A stretch of DNA of 64,000 nt from Streptomyces antimycoticus (GCF_005405925.1 NZ_BJHV01000001.1:9672001-9736000); one strand, 5' to 3'; counted from the first letter of the stretch, positions 44,781 through 57,409 are shown. Numbers and translations: made by a program. The notes: generated by a model from the sequence alone, not told the origin.

Positions 44781-46283
44781 TCAGGCCGTCATCGGGCGGT
44801 CGGCCGGCCCGACCGGTGCCGGGAGCGTAGTGGAGCCCGCGAGATAGCGGTCCACGGCGGCCGCGGCGGAGCGGCCCTCGGCGATCGCCCAGACGATCAG
44901 CGACTGGCCACGGCCCGCGTCGCCCGCCACGAACACCCCGTCCGCGCCGGTGGCGAAGGATGCGTCGCGTGCGACGGTGCCGCGCTCGTCGAGATCCAGC
45001 CCGAGCTGCTCGAACAGCCCGCTGTCCCGCTCCGGGCCACGGAAGCCGAGGGCCAGCAGCACCAGATCGGCCCGGAGCACCCGCTCCGCGTCCGGCCCGG
45101 GCTGTCCGTCGGCCCGGGCTCCGATCAGGCGCAGCGCCCGGACGCCGCCGTGCGGCCGCTGCGCGTCCGGTGCCGTCCCCTCGAAGCGGACGGTGGTCGC
45201 GGAGAAGACCCGCGCGTCCACGTCCGCCTCCGGAGAGGCCGCGAGCTCCATGGCCTCCTCATGGGCGGCGGACATCCGGTAGATCTTGGGGTAGGTGGGC
45301 CAGGGCTCGCCATCGGCCCGTTCGTCGCCGGGCCGGGGGTGGATGTCCAGCTGGGTCACGGAGGCGGCGCCCTGCCGCAGCACGGTGCCCAGACAGTCCG
45401 CGCCGGTGTCACCGCCGCCGATGATGACCACATGCTTGCCCTCGGCGGTGATCGGCGGCCGGGCGTAGTCGCCCTCGCGCACCCGGTTGGCCATCGGCAA
45501 ATACTCCATCGCCTGATGGATCCCGGCCAACTCCCTTCCCGGTACGGGGAGTTCGCGCCAGGCGCGGGCGCCCACCGCTATCACGAGCGCGTCGTAGCGC
45601 GCCCTGAGCTCGGCGGCGTCCAGATCGGTGCCGACGTCCACACCGGAACGGAACTTGGTGCCCTCCGCCCGCATCTGCCCCAGCCGCCGGTCCAGCCGAC
45701 GCTTCTCCATCTTGAACTCGGGGATGCCGTAGCGGAGCAGCCCGCCCACCCGGTCGTCGCGCTCGTACACCGCCACGGTGTGTCCCGCGCGGGTGAGCTG
45801 CTGGGCCGCGGCCAGGCCCGCGGGCCCCGAGCCGATGACGGCGACGGTCCGGCCGGACAGCCGCTCCGGTGGCTTGGGGGTCACATAGCCGCTCTCCCAG
45901 GCCCGGTCGGCGATGGCCACCTCGACGTTCTTGATGGTGACCGCCGGCTGGTTGATGGCCAGCACACAGGCGCTCTCACAGGGTGCCGGGCACAGCCGGC
46001 CGGTGAATTCGGGAAAGTTGTTGGTCGCGTGCAGCCGCTCGCTCGCGCGCAGCCAGTCGTCACGGGAGACCAGGTCGTTCCACTCCGGAATGAGGTTCCC
46101 CAGCGGGCAGCCCTCATGGCAGAACGGGATGCCGCAGTCCATGCAGCGGTCCGCCTGGGCGTTGATGATGGGCAGCAGGGCGCCGGGGGCCTGGACCTCG
46201 TTCCAGTCCCGCACCCGCTCGTCCACCGGACGGCGGGGCGGAAGACGACGGGGTGTGGTGAGGAAACCCTTGGGATCGGCCAT
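44781..46283 (-). CDS. gltD: Glutamate synthase small subunit
   Basis: A 500 aa protein with the N-terminal iron-sulfur cysteines ([31 protein letters not shown]), the FAD motif [20 protein letters not shown] and the NADPH motif [20 protein letters not shown]. It passes electrons from NADPH to the large subunit GltB, which converts glutamine and 2-oxoglutarate to glutamate. Unusually, gltB is not upstream; the preceding gene is an ipdC-like remnant that ends 38 bases before the ATG. A GGAGG ribosome site is present. It could work with a distant GltB or donate electrons to another oxidoreductase. Confidence 0.9.
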   Translation of the reverse strand: MADPKGFLTTPRRLPPRRPVDERVRDWNEVQAPGALLPIINAQADRCMDCGIPFCHEGCPLGNLIPEWNDLVSRDDWLRASERLHATNNFPEFTGRLCPAPCESACVLAINQPAVTIKNVEVAIADRAWESGYVTPKPPERLSGRTVAVIGSGPAGLAAAQQLTRAGHTVAVYERDDRVGGLLRYGIPEFKMEKRRLDRRLGQMRAEGTKFRSGVDVGTDLDAAELRARYDALVIAVGARAWRELPVPGRELAGIHQAMEYLPMANRVREGDYARPPITAEGKHVVIIGGGDTGADCLGTVLRQGAASVTQLDIHPRPGDERADGEPWPTYPKIYRMSAAHEEAMELAASPEADVDARVFSATTVRFEGTAPDAQRPHGGVRALRLIGARADGQPGPDAERVLRADLVLLALGFRGPERDSGLFEQLGLDLDERGTVARDASFATGADGVFVAGDAGRGQSLIVWAIAEGRSAAAAVDRYLAGSTTLPAPVGPADRPMTA

Positions 46284-46321
46284 GATGACCTCCCACTACC
46301 CGTGTCATGGTCTGGCCGCTT

Positions 46322-47334
46322 TCACCCCACTGTACGACGGCCGGTCAGCCGGTCCAGGGCCGTGGCGGCCTCGGCCATGATCCGGTCCACCAGATCCGCG
46401 CAGCAGGGCAGATCCCCGATCACCCCGGCTACTTGCTCGGGGTGGTGGCGGCCGGCAGGACCTGGCTCCAGGCGCGGTCCTTGCCGTGCCGCATGGCCCG
46501 TCCGTCGCACACCATCCGCGGCCGGCTCAGCCCGGCCGGCCGCGGGAAGGCGGCGGCGTGGCGCACGGCGCGCAGCAGCGCGACCGTGCGGCCGGAGCGA
46601 TCCAGGGAGTCGACCAGTTCGCTGCGGGGCATCCGGTGCGGGAGCCCGTCCACCGCCGTGGTCTGGTGACGGTGACATCGGTGACCGCCGCCGCCAGATA
46701 GCGCGCCTCCACGGCGTCCGGGACGGTGCTGTCGGAGGTGAGCAGGAACCGGGTGCCCATCGCGATCCCCGCCGCCCCGTAGCGAGCGCGGCCGGCCAGC
46801 CCCCGTACGTCTGGAAGCCGCCCGCGGCCACGACCGGGATGTCCACCGCGTCCACGACCTGGGGGGGAGCAGCATGGTGGTGGTCAGCCTGTCCGGTGTG
46901 GCCGCCGCCTTCGGCGCCCTGTACCACCACGGCGTCCGCGCCCCAGCCCGCGGCCTTCTCCGCATGGCGCCGGGCGCCCACGGACGGGATGACCACCACG
47001 CCCGCGTCCTTCAGCCGGCCGATCAGCGCACGCCCGGGGCCCGGCGCGAACGAGGCGACCCGTACCCCTCCTCGACGATGATCCGCACCCGCACCCGCTC
47101 CCCGGCGTCCCCGGCGTCGGCGCGCAGGTTGACGCCGAAGGGCGCGTCGGTGCGGGCGGCCACCTCCCGAATGGCCGAGCGCAGCCGCTGGGGCGACATG
47201 GTCGCGGAGGCCAGGATGCCCAGCGACCCCGCGTTCGCCACGGCCGACACCAGACGGGGCCCGGCCACCCACCCCATGCCCGTCTTGACGAGCGGGTGGC
47301 TCACCCCGACCAGGCTGGTCAGCGGGGTGTCCAT
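46322..47334 (-). pseudogene. Nitronate monooxygenase-family gene (IpdC-like), multiply frameshifted
   Basis: A 2-nitropropane dioxygenase-fold FMN protein broken into several frames. It starts MDTPLTSLVGVSHPLVKTGM behind GGAGGG, continues to RVRIIVEEG (about 47070), changes frame to VRVASFAPGPGRALIGRLKD and GWGADAVVVQGAEGGGHTGQ, changes again near 46815 to AMGTRFLLTSDSTVPDAVEA, and at about 46665 and 46435 to AVDGLPHRMPRSELVDSLDR and EQVAGVIGDLPCCADLVDRI. Most breaks are cured by adding one G or C to a short run; the segment around 46850-46895 is additionally garbled. Its position after an ipdB-like gene matches the ipdA-ipdB-ipdC order of steroid CD-ring degradation in actinobacteria. Either decayed or badly sequenced. 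Confidence 0.7.
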
Positions 47335-47660
47335 CAGGAGGGCACCTCCCGCTCGCGGGCCCCCTCCGGGTCGATGACCTCCCGGATCAGCCGCAGCTCG
47401 GCGGGGTCGGCTCCCGGGTGTACGGGAGGTCGTCGGCGATGTCGAGGGGGAAGCCGGTGGCCTCCCGCACCGCCTCGGCGGTCACGCCCGGATGCAGGGA
47501 GCGCACCCGCAGGGTGCGGTGGGGCGTGGTGAAGTCGAGGACCGCGAGATCGATCACCACACACCGGAGGTCATGGAAACGGGCGGCGGGCCCTACGGCC
47601 GCCGCCCGGTCGTAGCCGACCCCCGCACACCGGACGGCGGTTCTGTGCGACTGAGCCCCG
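47334..47660 (-). pseudogene. 3' remnant of an IpdB-like CoA-transferase beta subunit
   Basis: Only about the last 105 residues can be read: VGYDRAAAVGPAARFHDLRC, then VVIDLAVLDF, RVRSLHPGVTAEAVREATGF and, after a one-base slip in the CCCC run near 47413, PAELRLIREVIDPEGARERE. This fits the end of the beta subunit of IpdAB-type hydratases (CoA-transferase fold) of steroid ring degradation. The first roughly 150 codons are missing: the patatin gene ends only about 40 bases upstream. The stop overlaps the ATG of the IpdC-like gene (TGATG), preserving the ancestral coupling. No alpha subunit gene is seen. Confidence 0.6.
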
Positions 47661-47698
47661 CGCGTTGGGGAGGAGCCGGGGGAGGCCCGTCACCCTGC

Positions 47699-48691
47699 TC
47701 AGGAGCGGCCCGCCGGGGCGAACTGGGCCGTGATGGCCCGGCGGCCCGCCTCGAGAGCCTCCTCCAGCAGAGCGCTGTCCGTTTCCAGGCGGCTGATGGA
47801 CGGTGCCGCGGCATCGGGGCGGACGGACAGCACCGCGGGGTCCGTGGGCGCTTCGGCGGCATCGATGTCGTAGGCGGCCAGCAGCCGGTCGTCGTCGGCG
47901 AGCCGGGCGGGCCGGTTCAGGAAGGCGGCGCGGAACTGAGCGGTGTACTGGCGGAAGGCGACCGCGGCGACGAGCCGGGAGCCCATCGACGGGGTGGCGC
48001 GGAGCGCGGGGGCCTCGGTCGGCGGTCTACTGCGCAGGACGAGGACATGGGTCGCCCCGTCCCGCAACGCCTGGCGGAACGGGATCGACTCGGCCAGGCC
48101 GGCGTCGTAGAAGCGACGCCCGCCGAGGGTGACGGGGCCTCCCGCCAGCACCGGCAGCGCGGCGCTCGCCCGCAGGGCCAGACGGAGGGCGACCTCGTCC
48201 GTCAACTCTTCGTGCAGATCAGCCGGTTGGCCGGTTTCGAGATCCGTGGCCAGCGGATGCAGGGCGATGGGCGCGGCGAGCACCGAGGCGTAGTCGAGCG
48301 GGAATTGACGGATGTAGACCTCTTCGATCAGGGTCTCGATATCGACCATGGGGCGCCCGCGCAGCAGATTGCGCTTCCTGATGAGCGCACTGGCGAAGCG
48401 GGGGTCGGCCCAGCCGCGCAGGCCCTCCGGCCGCGAACTGACCAGCCAGGCCGCCGAGATGGCCCCCGCCGACGCCCCGTACACCGCGTCGAACGCGTTC
48501 AGCAGCCCCAGCTCGTGCAGGGCCAGCGCCATACCGGCCGACAGTGTGCCGCGCATCCCGCCGCCCTCGATCGCCAGCACCACCCGGTATCCGTCCGTAC
48601 GCGCCCCGGGCAGGCTGCCGGCCTCCGTCCGGTCGGCGAGCACCTTCATCAGCCGGTGGCGGTCGAGGCCGCGCTGGGACTGCTCCGTCAC
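47699..48691 (-). CDS. Patatin-like phospholipase
   Basis: A 330 aa lipid acyl hydrolase. Oxyanion hole IEGGGMRGTLSAG, nucleophile motif YGASAGAIS (GxSxG) and catalytic Asp in FYDAGLAESIPF are all present, so it should be active. It is cytosolic (no signal peptide) and probably cleaves phospholipids or acylglycerols. GTG at 48691 is chosen because AAGGAG lies 9 bases upstream; the open frame continues further without homology. It belongs to the same-strand run that continues into the ipdB remnant, whose 5' part may have been lost when this junction formed. Confidence 0.88.
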   Translation of the reverse strand: MTEQSQRGLDRHRLMKVLADRTEAGSLPGARTDGYRVVLAIEGGGMRGTLSAGMALALHELGLLNAFDAVYGASAGAISAAWLVSSRPEGLRGWADPRFASALIRKRNLLRGRPMVDIETLIEEVYIRQFPLDYASVLAAPIALHPLATDLETGQPADLHEELTDEVALRLALRASAALPVLAGGPVTLGGRRFYDAGLAESIPFRQALRDGATHVLVLRSRPPTEAPALRATPSMGSRLVAAVAFRQYTAQFRAAFLNRPARLADDDRLLAAYDIDAAEAPTDPAVLSVRPDAAAPSISRLETDSALLEEALEAGRRAITAQFAPAGRS

Positions 48692-48759
48692 TTCTCTTCT
48701 CCTTGGGGGCGATGCGGGCCGCGGGCGAAGGGGCGGCTGTCGAATCGCCGTGGTAGCCG

Positions 48760-49851
48760 CTACTGCGCCGCGGTCATCAGTATCGGCACACAGTGGGCCC
48801 GGTGCAGCAGGGTGGTGAAGCGCGAGGCGAGGACCGGATGGCCGGCGGCCGCGGGATGCAGGCGGTCCGCGCCCTCGGGCTCCAGCATCAGCCGCGTACA
48901 GGCGGGACCGAACACCTCGGGGCCATGGAGGTAGTGCAGCCGCGTGTCGCCGTGGTCGCGCAGCAGGGTCACGGCCCGGCGTATGTGCGCCCGGCACTCA
49001 CGCATCGTCATCCCCGAAGGGCCCGGCACCTCCTCCCGCTCGGGTGCGGTGATCGTGGACATCACGGCGAACGGGGTCGTGGGGTGGCCCTCGCGCACGG
49101 TGCGCACAAAGCCGACGAGCGCCGAGACCAGCGCATCGCGGTTATGGCTGCCGAGCGCCTGGACGTTGGCCCCGACGCAGAGAGTGAGCAGATCGGCCGG
49201 CAGATCCCGCATCAGCCGCGCGGTCATGGGCTCCAGACAGCTGGAGGCGCCCAGGGCCAGCGAGGTGAGATCCCACCTGGCCCGCCGGGCCACCAGGGCG
49301 GTCCAGGTCCGGCTGGGGGACGCGGCGCCGCGCCCCTGCGAGATGGAGCTGCCGCAGTGGACCCAGCGCGGCTGCCGCCCGGGGGCCTCGCTCTCCAAAG
49401 CCGCGCCCGCCTCCACGGACAGTCCGCACAACCGGAACTGATGGTAGAAGGGCAGCCACAGCTCGACCGTCGCCATCCGCCCCGGCAGGCCGTGGCAGCG
49501 GAACTCCGCGTCCCCGCCGTGGGTTTCCAGCTCCACCGTGGCGGCCGGTCTCCCGTCGCACAGCACATCGAGGCGGGCCCGCTCCTCGGGCCCGTTCAGC
49601 CTGGGCGCGGGGTCGGCCTGGTAGCGGCAGACGAGCGAGGCGCTGTCGGTGCGCAGCGTCACCCGCACCCCGGACGGCATCGCGGCCCGGCCCAGCCCGC
49701 CCTCGGGGAGATACAGCGCCGCCTCCTCGCGCGGCAGCCGCCAGGGGGCGGTCCACCCGGGGCCGCGCTGCAGCGACACCGCCCCCCGGTAGCGCAGCCG
49801 GGGATCGTCGTGGCGGACGTCGAGCTGGGCGCGGACGGGGAGGGTCGGCAT
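48760..49851 (-). CDS. SGNH/GDSL hydrolase with N-terminal beta-sandwich (CE2-like layout)
   Basis: About 363 aa. The N-terminal half (about 20-150) looks like a beta-sandwich domain (RLRYRGAVSLQRGPGWTAPW, HGGDAEFRCHGLPGRMATVE). The hydrolase half shows block I as HCGSSISQGRGA (Ser nucleophile), block III as CVGANVQALGSHNRD and block V as GADRLHPAAAGHP (Asp and His). This layout recalls carbohydrate esterases with a jelly-roll N-domain, so it may deacetylate a glycan; there is no signal peptide. ATG at 49851 or GTG at 49896 could be the start; GGAGG precedes the latter. It lies 68 bases upstream of the patatin gene on the same strand. Confidence 0.78.
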   Translation of the reverse strand: MPTLPVRAQLDVRHDDPRLRYRGAVSLQRGPGWTAPWRLPREEAALYLPEGGLGRAAMPSGVRVTLRTDSASLVCRYQADPAPRLNGPEERARLDVLCDGRPAATVELETHGGDAEFRCHGLPGRMATVELWLPFYHQFRLCGLSVEAGAALESEAPGRQPRWVHCGSSISQGRGAASPSRTWTALVARRARWDLTSLALGASSCLEPMTARLMRDLPADLLTLCVGANVQALGSHNRDALVSALVGFVRTVREGHPTTPFAVMSTITAPEREEVPGPSGMTMRECRAHIRRAVTLLRDHGDTRLHYLHGPEVFGPACTRLMLEPEGADRLHPAAAGHPVLASRFTTLLHRAHCVPILMTAAQ

Positions 49852-49994
49852 GAGCGCGAGTCTGGCATCCCCCTGCGACAGCCCCCTTTGCGACACCGCC
49901 CTGCGGCCTCCGGCCCGCCCCGCGTTCTTCGCATAGCATGCTGAATCCTGGCATACGAGCCCTATTGTGTGACGGACGGCAGGAGGAACACCGG

Positions 49995-52999
<3,005 letters not shown>

Positions 53000-53056
53000 C
53001 TATTTCTGTCGGTGGTTCGGCCGGAACGCAGGGTGACGAGCCCATCCGCGAACGAG

Positions 53057-53088
53057 CCGCCGCCCGGGGCCGGGGCCCCGGGCGGCGG
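53057..53088 (-). terminator. GC-rich hairpin after egtD
   Basis: The 15-base arms 53057-53071 and 53074-53088 are exact reverse complements (tip pairs must open to form a loop). It lies 23 bases beyond the egtD stop codon and separates the egt operon from the rpf promoter. Confidence 0.75.
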
Positions 53089-53110
53089 AGTGCGGTGATC
53101 TGTCGAACGG

Positions 53111-54076
53111 TCAGCGGCGGACGGCCAGCGACACCGCGAAGCGGCCCTGTGCGTCGGTCCACCAGCGCCGCGAGTCCATCCCCGCGGCGGCCAGTTCGGC
53201 CCGCACCTTCTCTTCCCGGAACTTGCTGGACACCTCCGTACGGACCTCCTCCCCGGCCGCGAAATGGACCGCGAGATCCATGGCGGGGATCTTCGCCGTG
53301 AGGTCCTTACGGGCCCTCAGCCGCATCTCGATCCACTCCTCCTCGGCGTTCCACGCCGCCACGTGGTCGAAGTCGGACGGGTCGAAGTCGGCGCCCAGTT
53401 CGCGGTTGAGCACCGCCAGCACGTTCTTGTTGAACGCCGCGGTGACCCCCTGTGCGTCGTCATAGGCGGAGACCAGCGTGACCTCGTCCTTGACCAGGTC
53501 GGTGCCGACCAGCAGCGCGTCGCCGGGCGCGAGCAGCTCGCTCACCGAGGCGAAGAACGCGGCCCGCTCGGCCGGCAGCAGATTGCCGATGGTGCCGCCG
53601 AGGAACGCCAGCAACCGCGGACCCGGGGTGTCGTCGGGCAGCGCGAGCCCGTTCATGAAGTCGGCGACCAGCGCGTGCACCGTCAGCCGTGGATGCTCGG
53701 CCAGCAGGGCCTCCCCGGCCAGTTCCAGTGCGCTCTCGCTCACGTCGACGGGGACGTAGACGCGCAGATCCGGCAGCGCCCGGATCAGATGGCGGGTCTT
53801 CTCCGAGGAGCCGGAGCCCAGTTCGACCAGGGTGCGGGCCCCGGTGGCATCGGCGATCTCCGCCGCGCGGGCGATGAGGATCTCCCGCTCGGCACGGGTC
53901 GGGTAGTACTCCGGCAGCCGGGTGATCTCTTCGAAGAGCGCGCTTCCCCGGGCGTCGTAGAACCACTTGGGCGGAAGCTGTTTGGGGGTGCTGGTCAGCC
54001 CGTCGGCCACATCGGCGCGCAGCGCGGCCGCGGTGGCATCGGCGGGCAGGGTGCGGGTGACGGTGAAGGGGCTCAA
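53111..54076 (-). CDS. egtD: L-histidine N-alpha-methyltransferase EgtD
   Basis: A 321 aa SAM-dependent methyltransferase that trimethylates histidine to hercynine, the first committed intermediate of ergothioneine. The SAM motif is LVELGSGSSEKTRHLI; typical family parts include PPKWFYDARGSALFEEITRL with PEYYPTRAEREI, LLAFLGGTIGNLLP, and NRELGADFDPSDFDHVAAWN. It is the last gene of egtA-egtB-egtC-egtD on the minus strand and overlaps egtC by 4 bases. A strong GC-rich hairpin follows the stop codon. Length is standard. Confidence 0.95.
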   Translation of the reverse strand: MSPFTVTRTLPADATAAALRADVADGLTSTPKQLPPKWFYDARGSALFEEITRLPEYYPTRAEREILIARAAEIADATGARTLVELGSGSSEKTRHLIRALPDLRVYVPVDVSESALELAGEALLAEHPRLTVHALVADFMNGLALPDDTPGPRLLAFLGGTIGNLLPAERAAFFASVSELLAPGDALLVGTDLVKDEVTLVSAYDDAQGVTAAFNKNVLAVLNRELGADFDPSDFDHVAAWNAEEEWIEMRLRARKDLTAKIPAMDLAVHFAAGEEVRTEVSSKFREEKVRAELAAAGMDSRRWWTDAQGRFAVSLAVRR

Positions 54077-54828
54077 CGGGAAGCCTCCTTAAGGGCGGTG
54101 AGCAGTACATCGGTGCGGGTGGCGGTGAGCAGGGTGCGGTCGGGGACCTCCGTCCAGCCGGGATCCTGGTCGTACGGCTCGGAGGCCACCACCACGCCCC
54201 GGTCCGGTTCGGCCAGGTACCACAGGGTGTCGCCCCAGGCGGTGGCGGCGATGGTCTCCCCGTCCATGAGCAGCAGGTTGAGCCGTGAGTCGGGGGACGC
54301 CCCGGCGAGCTGCTCGACGGCCTCGGCCAGCGCCTCCGGCGGCTCATGGCCCAGCCGCAGCCGGCGCAGCACCAGCGCCCAGACGAACGCCGAGTCGCAC
54401 CGTGCCTCCAGGCCGAGCAGATCTACGGGCGGCAGTGAGGCGGCGAGGTCCGCGACCGCGTGCGGCCAGTCGCGGAGCGCCCCGTTGTGGCTGAACAGCC
54501 AGGTCCCGGCGGCGAACGGCGAGGCGCCCGCCTCACCGTCCGCACTCGCCTCGGTGGCGTCCCTTACGGCGGCCATCAGCGCCCCGGTCCGCACCACGCG
54601 GGCGAGGTCGGCGAACGACAGATCGCCCCAGATGGGCCCGGCGCGGCGGTAGCGCGCGGGCACCGGGTCGCCCGACGCGTACCAGCCGACGCCGAACCCG
54701 TCGGCGTTGACCGTGCCGTGCGCCTGCCGCCGCGGCGCCCACGACTGCCGGAACAGGCTGTGCTCGGTCGCCATGACCACCTCGCCGATGGGGGTCCGCG
54801 GCCCGAGATACGCCAGATGCCTGCACAT
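54073..54828 (-). CDS. egtC: Gamma-glutamyl-hercynylcysteine sulfoxide hydrolase EgtC
   Basis: A 251 aa class II glutamine amidotransferase-like (Ntn) hydrolase that removes the gamma-glutamyl group during ergothioneine synthesis. It begins Met-Cys (MCRHLAYLG), the Cys2 nucleophile; NADGFGVGWY, LFSHNGALRDWP and RCDSAFVWALVLRRL are family features. The start at 54828 is fixed by the need for Cys2 and by the 4-base ATGA overlap with egtB. It also overlaps egtD by 4 bases, so the whole operon is translationally coupled. Confidence 0.95.
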   Translation of the reverse strand: MCRHLAYLGPRTPIGEVVMATEHSLFRQSWAPRRQAHGTVNADGFGVGWYASGDPVPARYRRAGPIWGDLSFADLARVVRTGALMAAVRDATEASADGEAGASPFAAGTWLFSHNGALRDWPHAVADLAASLPPVDLLGLEARCDSAFVWALVLRRLRLGHEPPEALAEAVEQLAGASPDSRLNLLLMDGETIAATAWGDTLWYLAEPDRGVVVASEPYDQDPGWTEVPDRTLLTATRTDVLLTALKEASR

Positions 54829-56156
54829 CAGGACGCGTCCCGCGCGGTGCGGAAACCCGAGAAGATCTGGCGGCGGACCGGCAGGTCCCAGTTGCGGAAC
54901 GTACCCCGGCAGACGACCTCGTCCACCGCGAAGGAACCGCCGCGCAGCACCTTGTGCGCCGGGCCGAAGAAGACTTCCGAGTACTCGCGGTACGGGAAGG
55001 CACGGAACCCCGGGTAGGGCAGGAAGTCGCTCGAGGTCCACTCCCACACATCGCCGATGAGCTGCCGCACCCCCAGCGGGGAGGCGCCCTTCGGATAGCT
55101 TCCGGCCGGCGCGGGCCGCAGATGGCGCTGGCCGAGGTTGGCCTGGTCGGGGGCCGGGTCGGCGTCGCCCCACGGATAGCGCCGGGACCGGCCGCTGTCC
55201 GGGTCGTGGCGGGCGGCCTTCTCCCACTCCTCCTCGGTCGGCAGCCGCCGCCCCGCCCAGCGGGCGTAGGCGTCCGCCTCGTACCAGCTCACATGCACCA
55301 CCGGCTCCTTTGGTGGCACGGGTTCGGTCACCCCGAACCGGCGGCGCAGCCACTGCCCGCCCTCGCGCCGCCAGAACAGCGGGGCGGCGAGGCCGTGCTC
55401 CTGGATGTACGCCCAGCCCTCGGCCGTCCACCAGCGCCGCTCGCCGTAGCCGCCCTCCGCTATGAACCGCTCGTAGGCGCCGTTGGTCACCGGTGTGGTG
55501 TCGATGTGGAAGGCCGGAACCAGCCGGTGGTGCGCGGGCCGCTCGTTGTCCAGCGCCCAGGGCTCGGTCGAGGTGCCCATGGTGAACGGGCCGCCCGGGA
55601 TCAGCACCTCCTCGGGCAGCGCCGCGCCGTCCGCCGTGTCAGGCGGCGGCGGGGCGGTGAGCGCGGCGGGTCCGCGGCGCAGCTGGTGGGTGATGAGCAT
55701 CGTCTCGTCGTGCTGCTGCTCATGCTGCGCGATCATGCCGAAGGCGAAGCCCGCGTCGATCAGCGGGGCGCCGCGCAGCTCGATCCGCTCCAGGATGTCC
55801 AGCACCCGGCCGCGCACCTCGTGGACATAGCCGCGGGCCTCCGCGGGTGCCAGCAGCGGCAGGGAGGGCCGCTCGGCGCGCGGATGCTCGAAGGCGTCGT
55901 AGATCGAGTCGATCTCGGGGCGCAGCGCGTCACGTCCGCCGACCGCACGCAGCAGCCACTGCTCCTCCTGGTTGCCGATATGCGCCAGATCCCAGACCAG
56001 CGGGGACATCAAGGGGGAGTGCTGGGCGGTGAGGTCGGGCTCGTCCACGCATGTGGTGAGGGTGTGGGTGCGGTCGCGCGCGGTACGCAGTGCCAGCTCG
56101 GCGCGCCGGCGCAGCGCCTCGGGATCGATGGTGAGGTCCGAGTCGGGGGCGGTCAT
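54828..56156 (-). CDS. egtB: Iron-dependent sulfoxide synthase EgtB
   Basis: A 442 aa non-haem iron enzyme that joins hercynine and gamma-glutamylcysteine with oxygen. The N-terminal DinB-like domain supplies the three-His iron site: His59 in LVWDLAHIGNQEEQW and His145/His149 in AQHEQQHDETM. The C-terminal formylglycine-generating-enzyme-like domain shows FTMGTSTEPWALDNERPAH, RRLPTEEEWEKAARH and VWEWTSSDFLPYPGF, with GFRTARD at the end. It overlaps egtA and egtC by 4 bases each. All key residues are intact. Confidence 0.95.
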   Translation of the reverse strand: MTAPDSDLTIDPEALRRRAELALRTARDRTHTLTTCVDEPDLTAQHSPLMSPLVWDLAHIGNQEEQWLLRAVGGRDALRPEIDSIYDAFEHPRAERPSLPLLAPAEARGYVHEVRGRVLDILERIELRGAPLIDAGFAFGMIAQHEQQHDETMLITHQLRRGPAALTAPPPPDTADGAALPEEVLIPGGPFTMGTSTEPWALDNERPAHHRLVPAFHIDTTPVTNGAYERFIAEGGYGERRWWTAEGWAYIQEHGLAAPLFWRREGGQWLRRRFGVTEPVPPKEPVVHVSWYEADAYARWAGRRLPTEEEWEKAARHDPDSGRSRRYPWGDADPAPDQANLGQRHLRPAPAGSYPKGASPLGVRQLIGDVWEWTSSDFLPYPGFRAFPYREYSEVFFGPAHKVLRGGSFAVDEVVCRGTFRNWDLPVRRQIFSGFRTARDAS

Positions 56157-57409
56157 GGCCGTCCCTCCTTACCGGTGAGAGGAGCGAGCAGATCGTCGGC
56201 GGGACATCGGCCGCGGGCCACATAGCGGTCGGTGAAGGCGGCGACGGCGGCGATGATGGCGGGGGAGGCGCCCATGCGGGGCAGCGCGTCCAGCGCCGTG
56301 GCGAAGCAGCTGACGGCGGCGGCGCGCAGCTCGGGGTCGGCCAGACCGTGGCGCGCCGCGGCCCGCCACAGCCGATTGCCCGGTGCGGGGCGCGCGCCCG
56401 CCGTCTCGGCGAGCGGCTTCACCACCCGGTAAACCGTTTCAGCAGCCTGCGGATCGTCGAAGAGGGCGACCGTGACGGCGAGGGGGACGATCCAGCCGTC
56501 CTCACCGCTCTGCGCGTCGATCATGCGCAGTTCCAGATGGCCGCGCGGGCGGACGGGGGGAAAGAGTGTGGAGGCGTGGAAGTCGAGATCGTCGAGGGTG
56601 GGTGGCCGGGGCAGCCCCGTCCGGGCCCACTGGCGGAAGGTCACCCCGGACGGCACCGCCCAGGGCGCCTTCTCGTCCCGGATGGCCATCACGGGTGCGT
56701 CCAGCACATAGTGGGCCCAGGCCGTGCGGGGATCCCCGCCGTCGGGCGGGGCGTGGGTGCGGTCGGGCTCCATCGCCGTCCACACCGCCTGCCGGGTGGA
56801 GCGGTAGCCCGTGGGGCGGCCCTGGCGCAGGGGCGAGTTGGCGAACGCGGCGGTCAGCACCGCGCCCAGCAGATGGGCGAGCCGCCAGCGCCGTGCCATG
56901 CCGAGCGGTCCGGGCTCCTCGTGCCCGGCGTCCACGCAGACCTGTACGGAGGCGGTGCTGCACATCATGGAGCGTCCGGCCGGTCCCCGGCGGTCGAAGT
57001 AGGTCTCCATGCACTCGTACCGGGGCGTGGTGAGGAACCGTCTCGGCGGGCGCCAGGGGTCGTGGCCATGGCCGGCCAGGCCGAGGCCGAGCCCGGAGAG
57101 GAGGGATCGTACGAGGACCAGATCGGCGGCGGCGGACTCCACACACGCGGTGAGGGAGTCGGCCGGGAGGGAGCTGAGCTCCACCTGGCCGCCGGGTTCG
57201 AAGGTGATGGCGGACCGCAGCGGCAGTCCGCGCAGGGCGGTGACCGCGGCTTCGAGCCGGGCCGCCTCGATGGGTCGTGCGGGGATGTGCGGGTCGTACA
57301 GGAGCCATTCGAGCTCGACTCCGATGCGGCGCGGCGGCCCTGTCTTGAAGCAGATGCCGTGCAGCCGGGCCTCCATCTCGGCCTCGCTGATCGCCTTGTC
57401 GTCGGGCAC
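56153..57409 (-). CDS. egtA: Glutamate-cysteine ligase EgtA
   Basis: A 418 aa ligase that makes gamma-glutamylcysteine for ergothioneine. Family features: RIGVELEWLLYDP near the N-terminus, EPGGQVELSS, MMCSTASVQVCVDAGHEEPG, and LELRMIDAQSGEDGWIVPLA. It is the first gene of egtABCD; the operon promoter must lie in the 251-base gap before the divergent quinone oxidoreductase gene, where no clear -35/-10 pair was seen. Mycothiol-containing actinobacteria use this gene solely for ergothioneine. Confidence 0.92.
   Translation of the reverse strand: MPDDKAISEAEMEARLHGICFKTGPPRRIGVELEWLLYDPHIPARPIEAARLEAAVTALRGLPLRSAITFEPGGQVELSSLPADSLTACVESAAADLVLVRSLLSGLGLGLAGHGHDPWRPPRRFLTTPRYECMETYFDRRGPAGRSMMCSTASVQVCVDAGHEEPGPLGMARRWRLAHLLGAVLTAAFANSPLRQGRPTGYRSTRQAVWTAMEPDRTHAPPDGGDPRTAWAHYVLDAPVMAIRDEKAPWAVPSGVTFRQWARTGLPRPPTLDDLDFHASTLFPPVRPRGHLELRMIDAQSGEDGWIVPLAVTVALFDDPQAAETVYRVVKPLAETAGARPAPGNRLWRAAARHGLADPELRAAAVSCFATALDALPRMGASPAIIAAVAAFTDRYVARGRCPADDLLAPLTGKEGRP

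Noticed and set aside
46322..47334. Several short separate genes in the IpdC-like region
   Set aside because: The fragments line up in order as one nitronate monooxygenase-type protein, so they are pieces of a single frameshifted gene.
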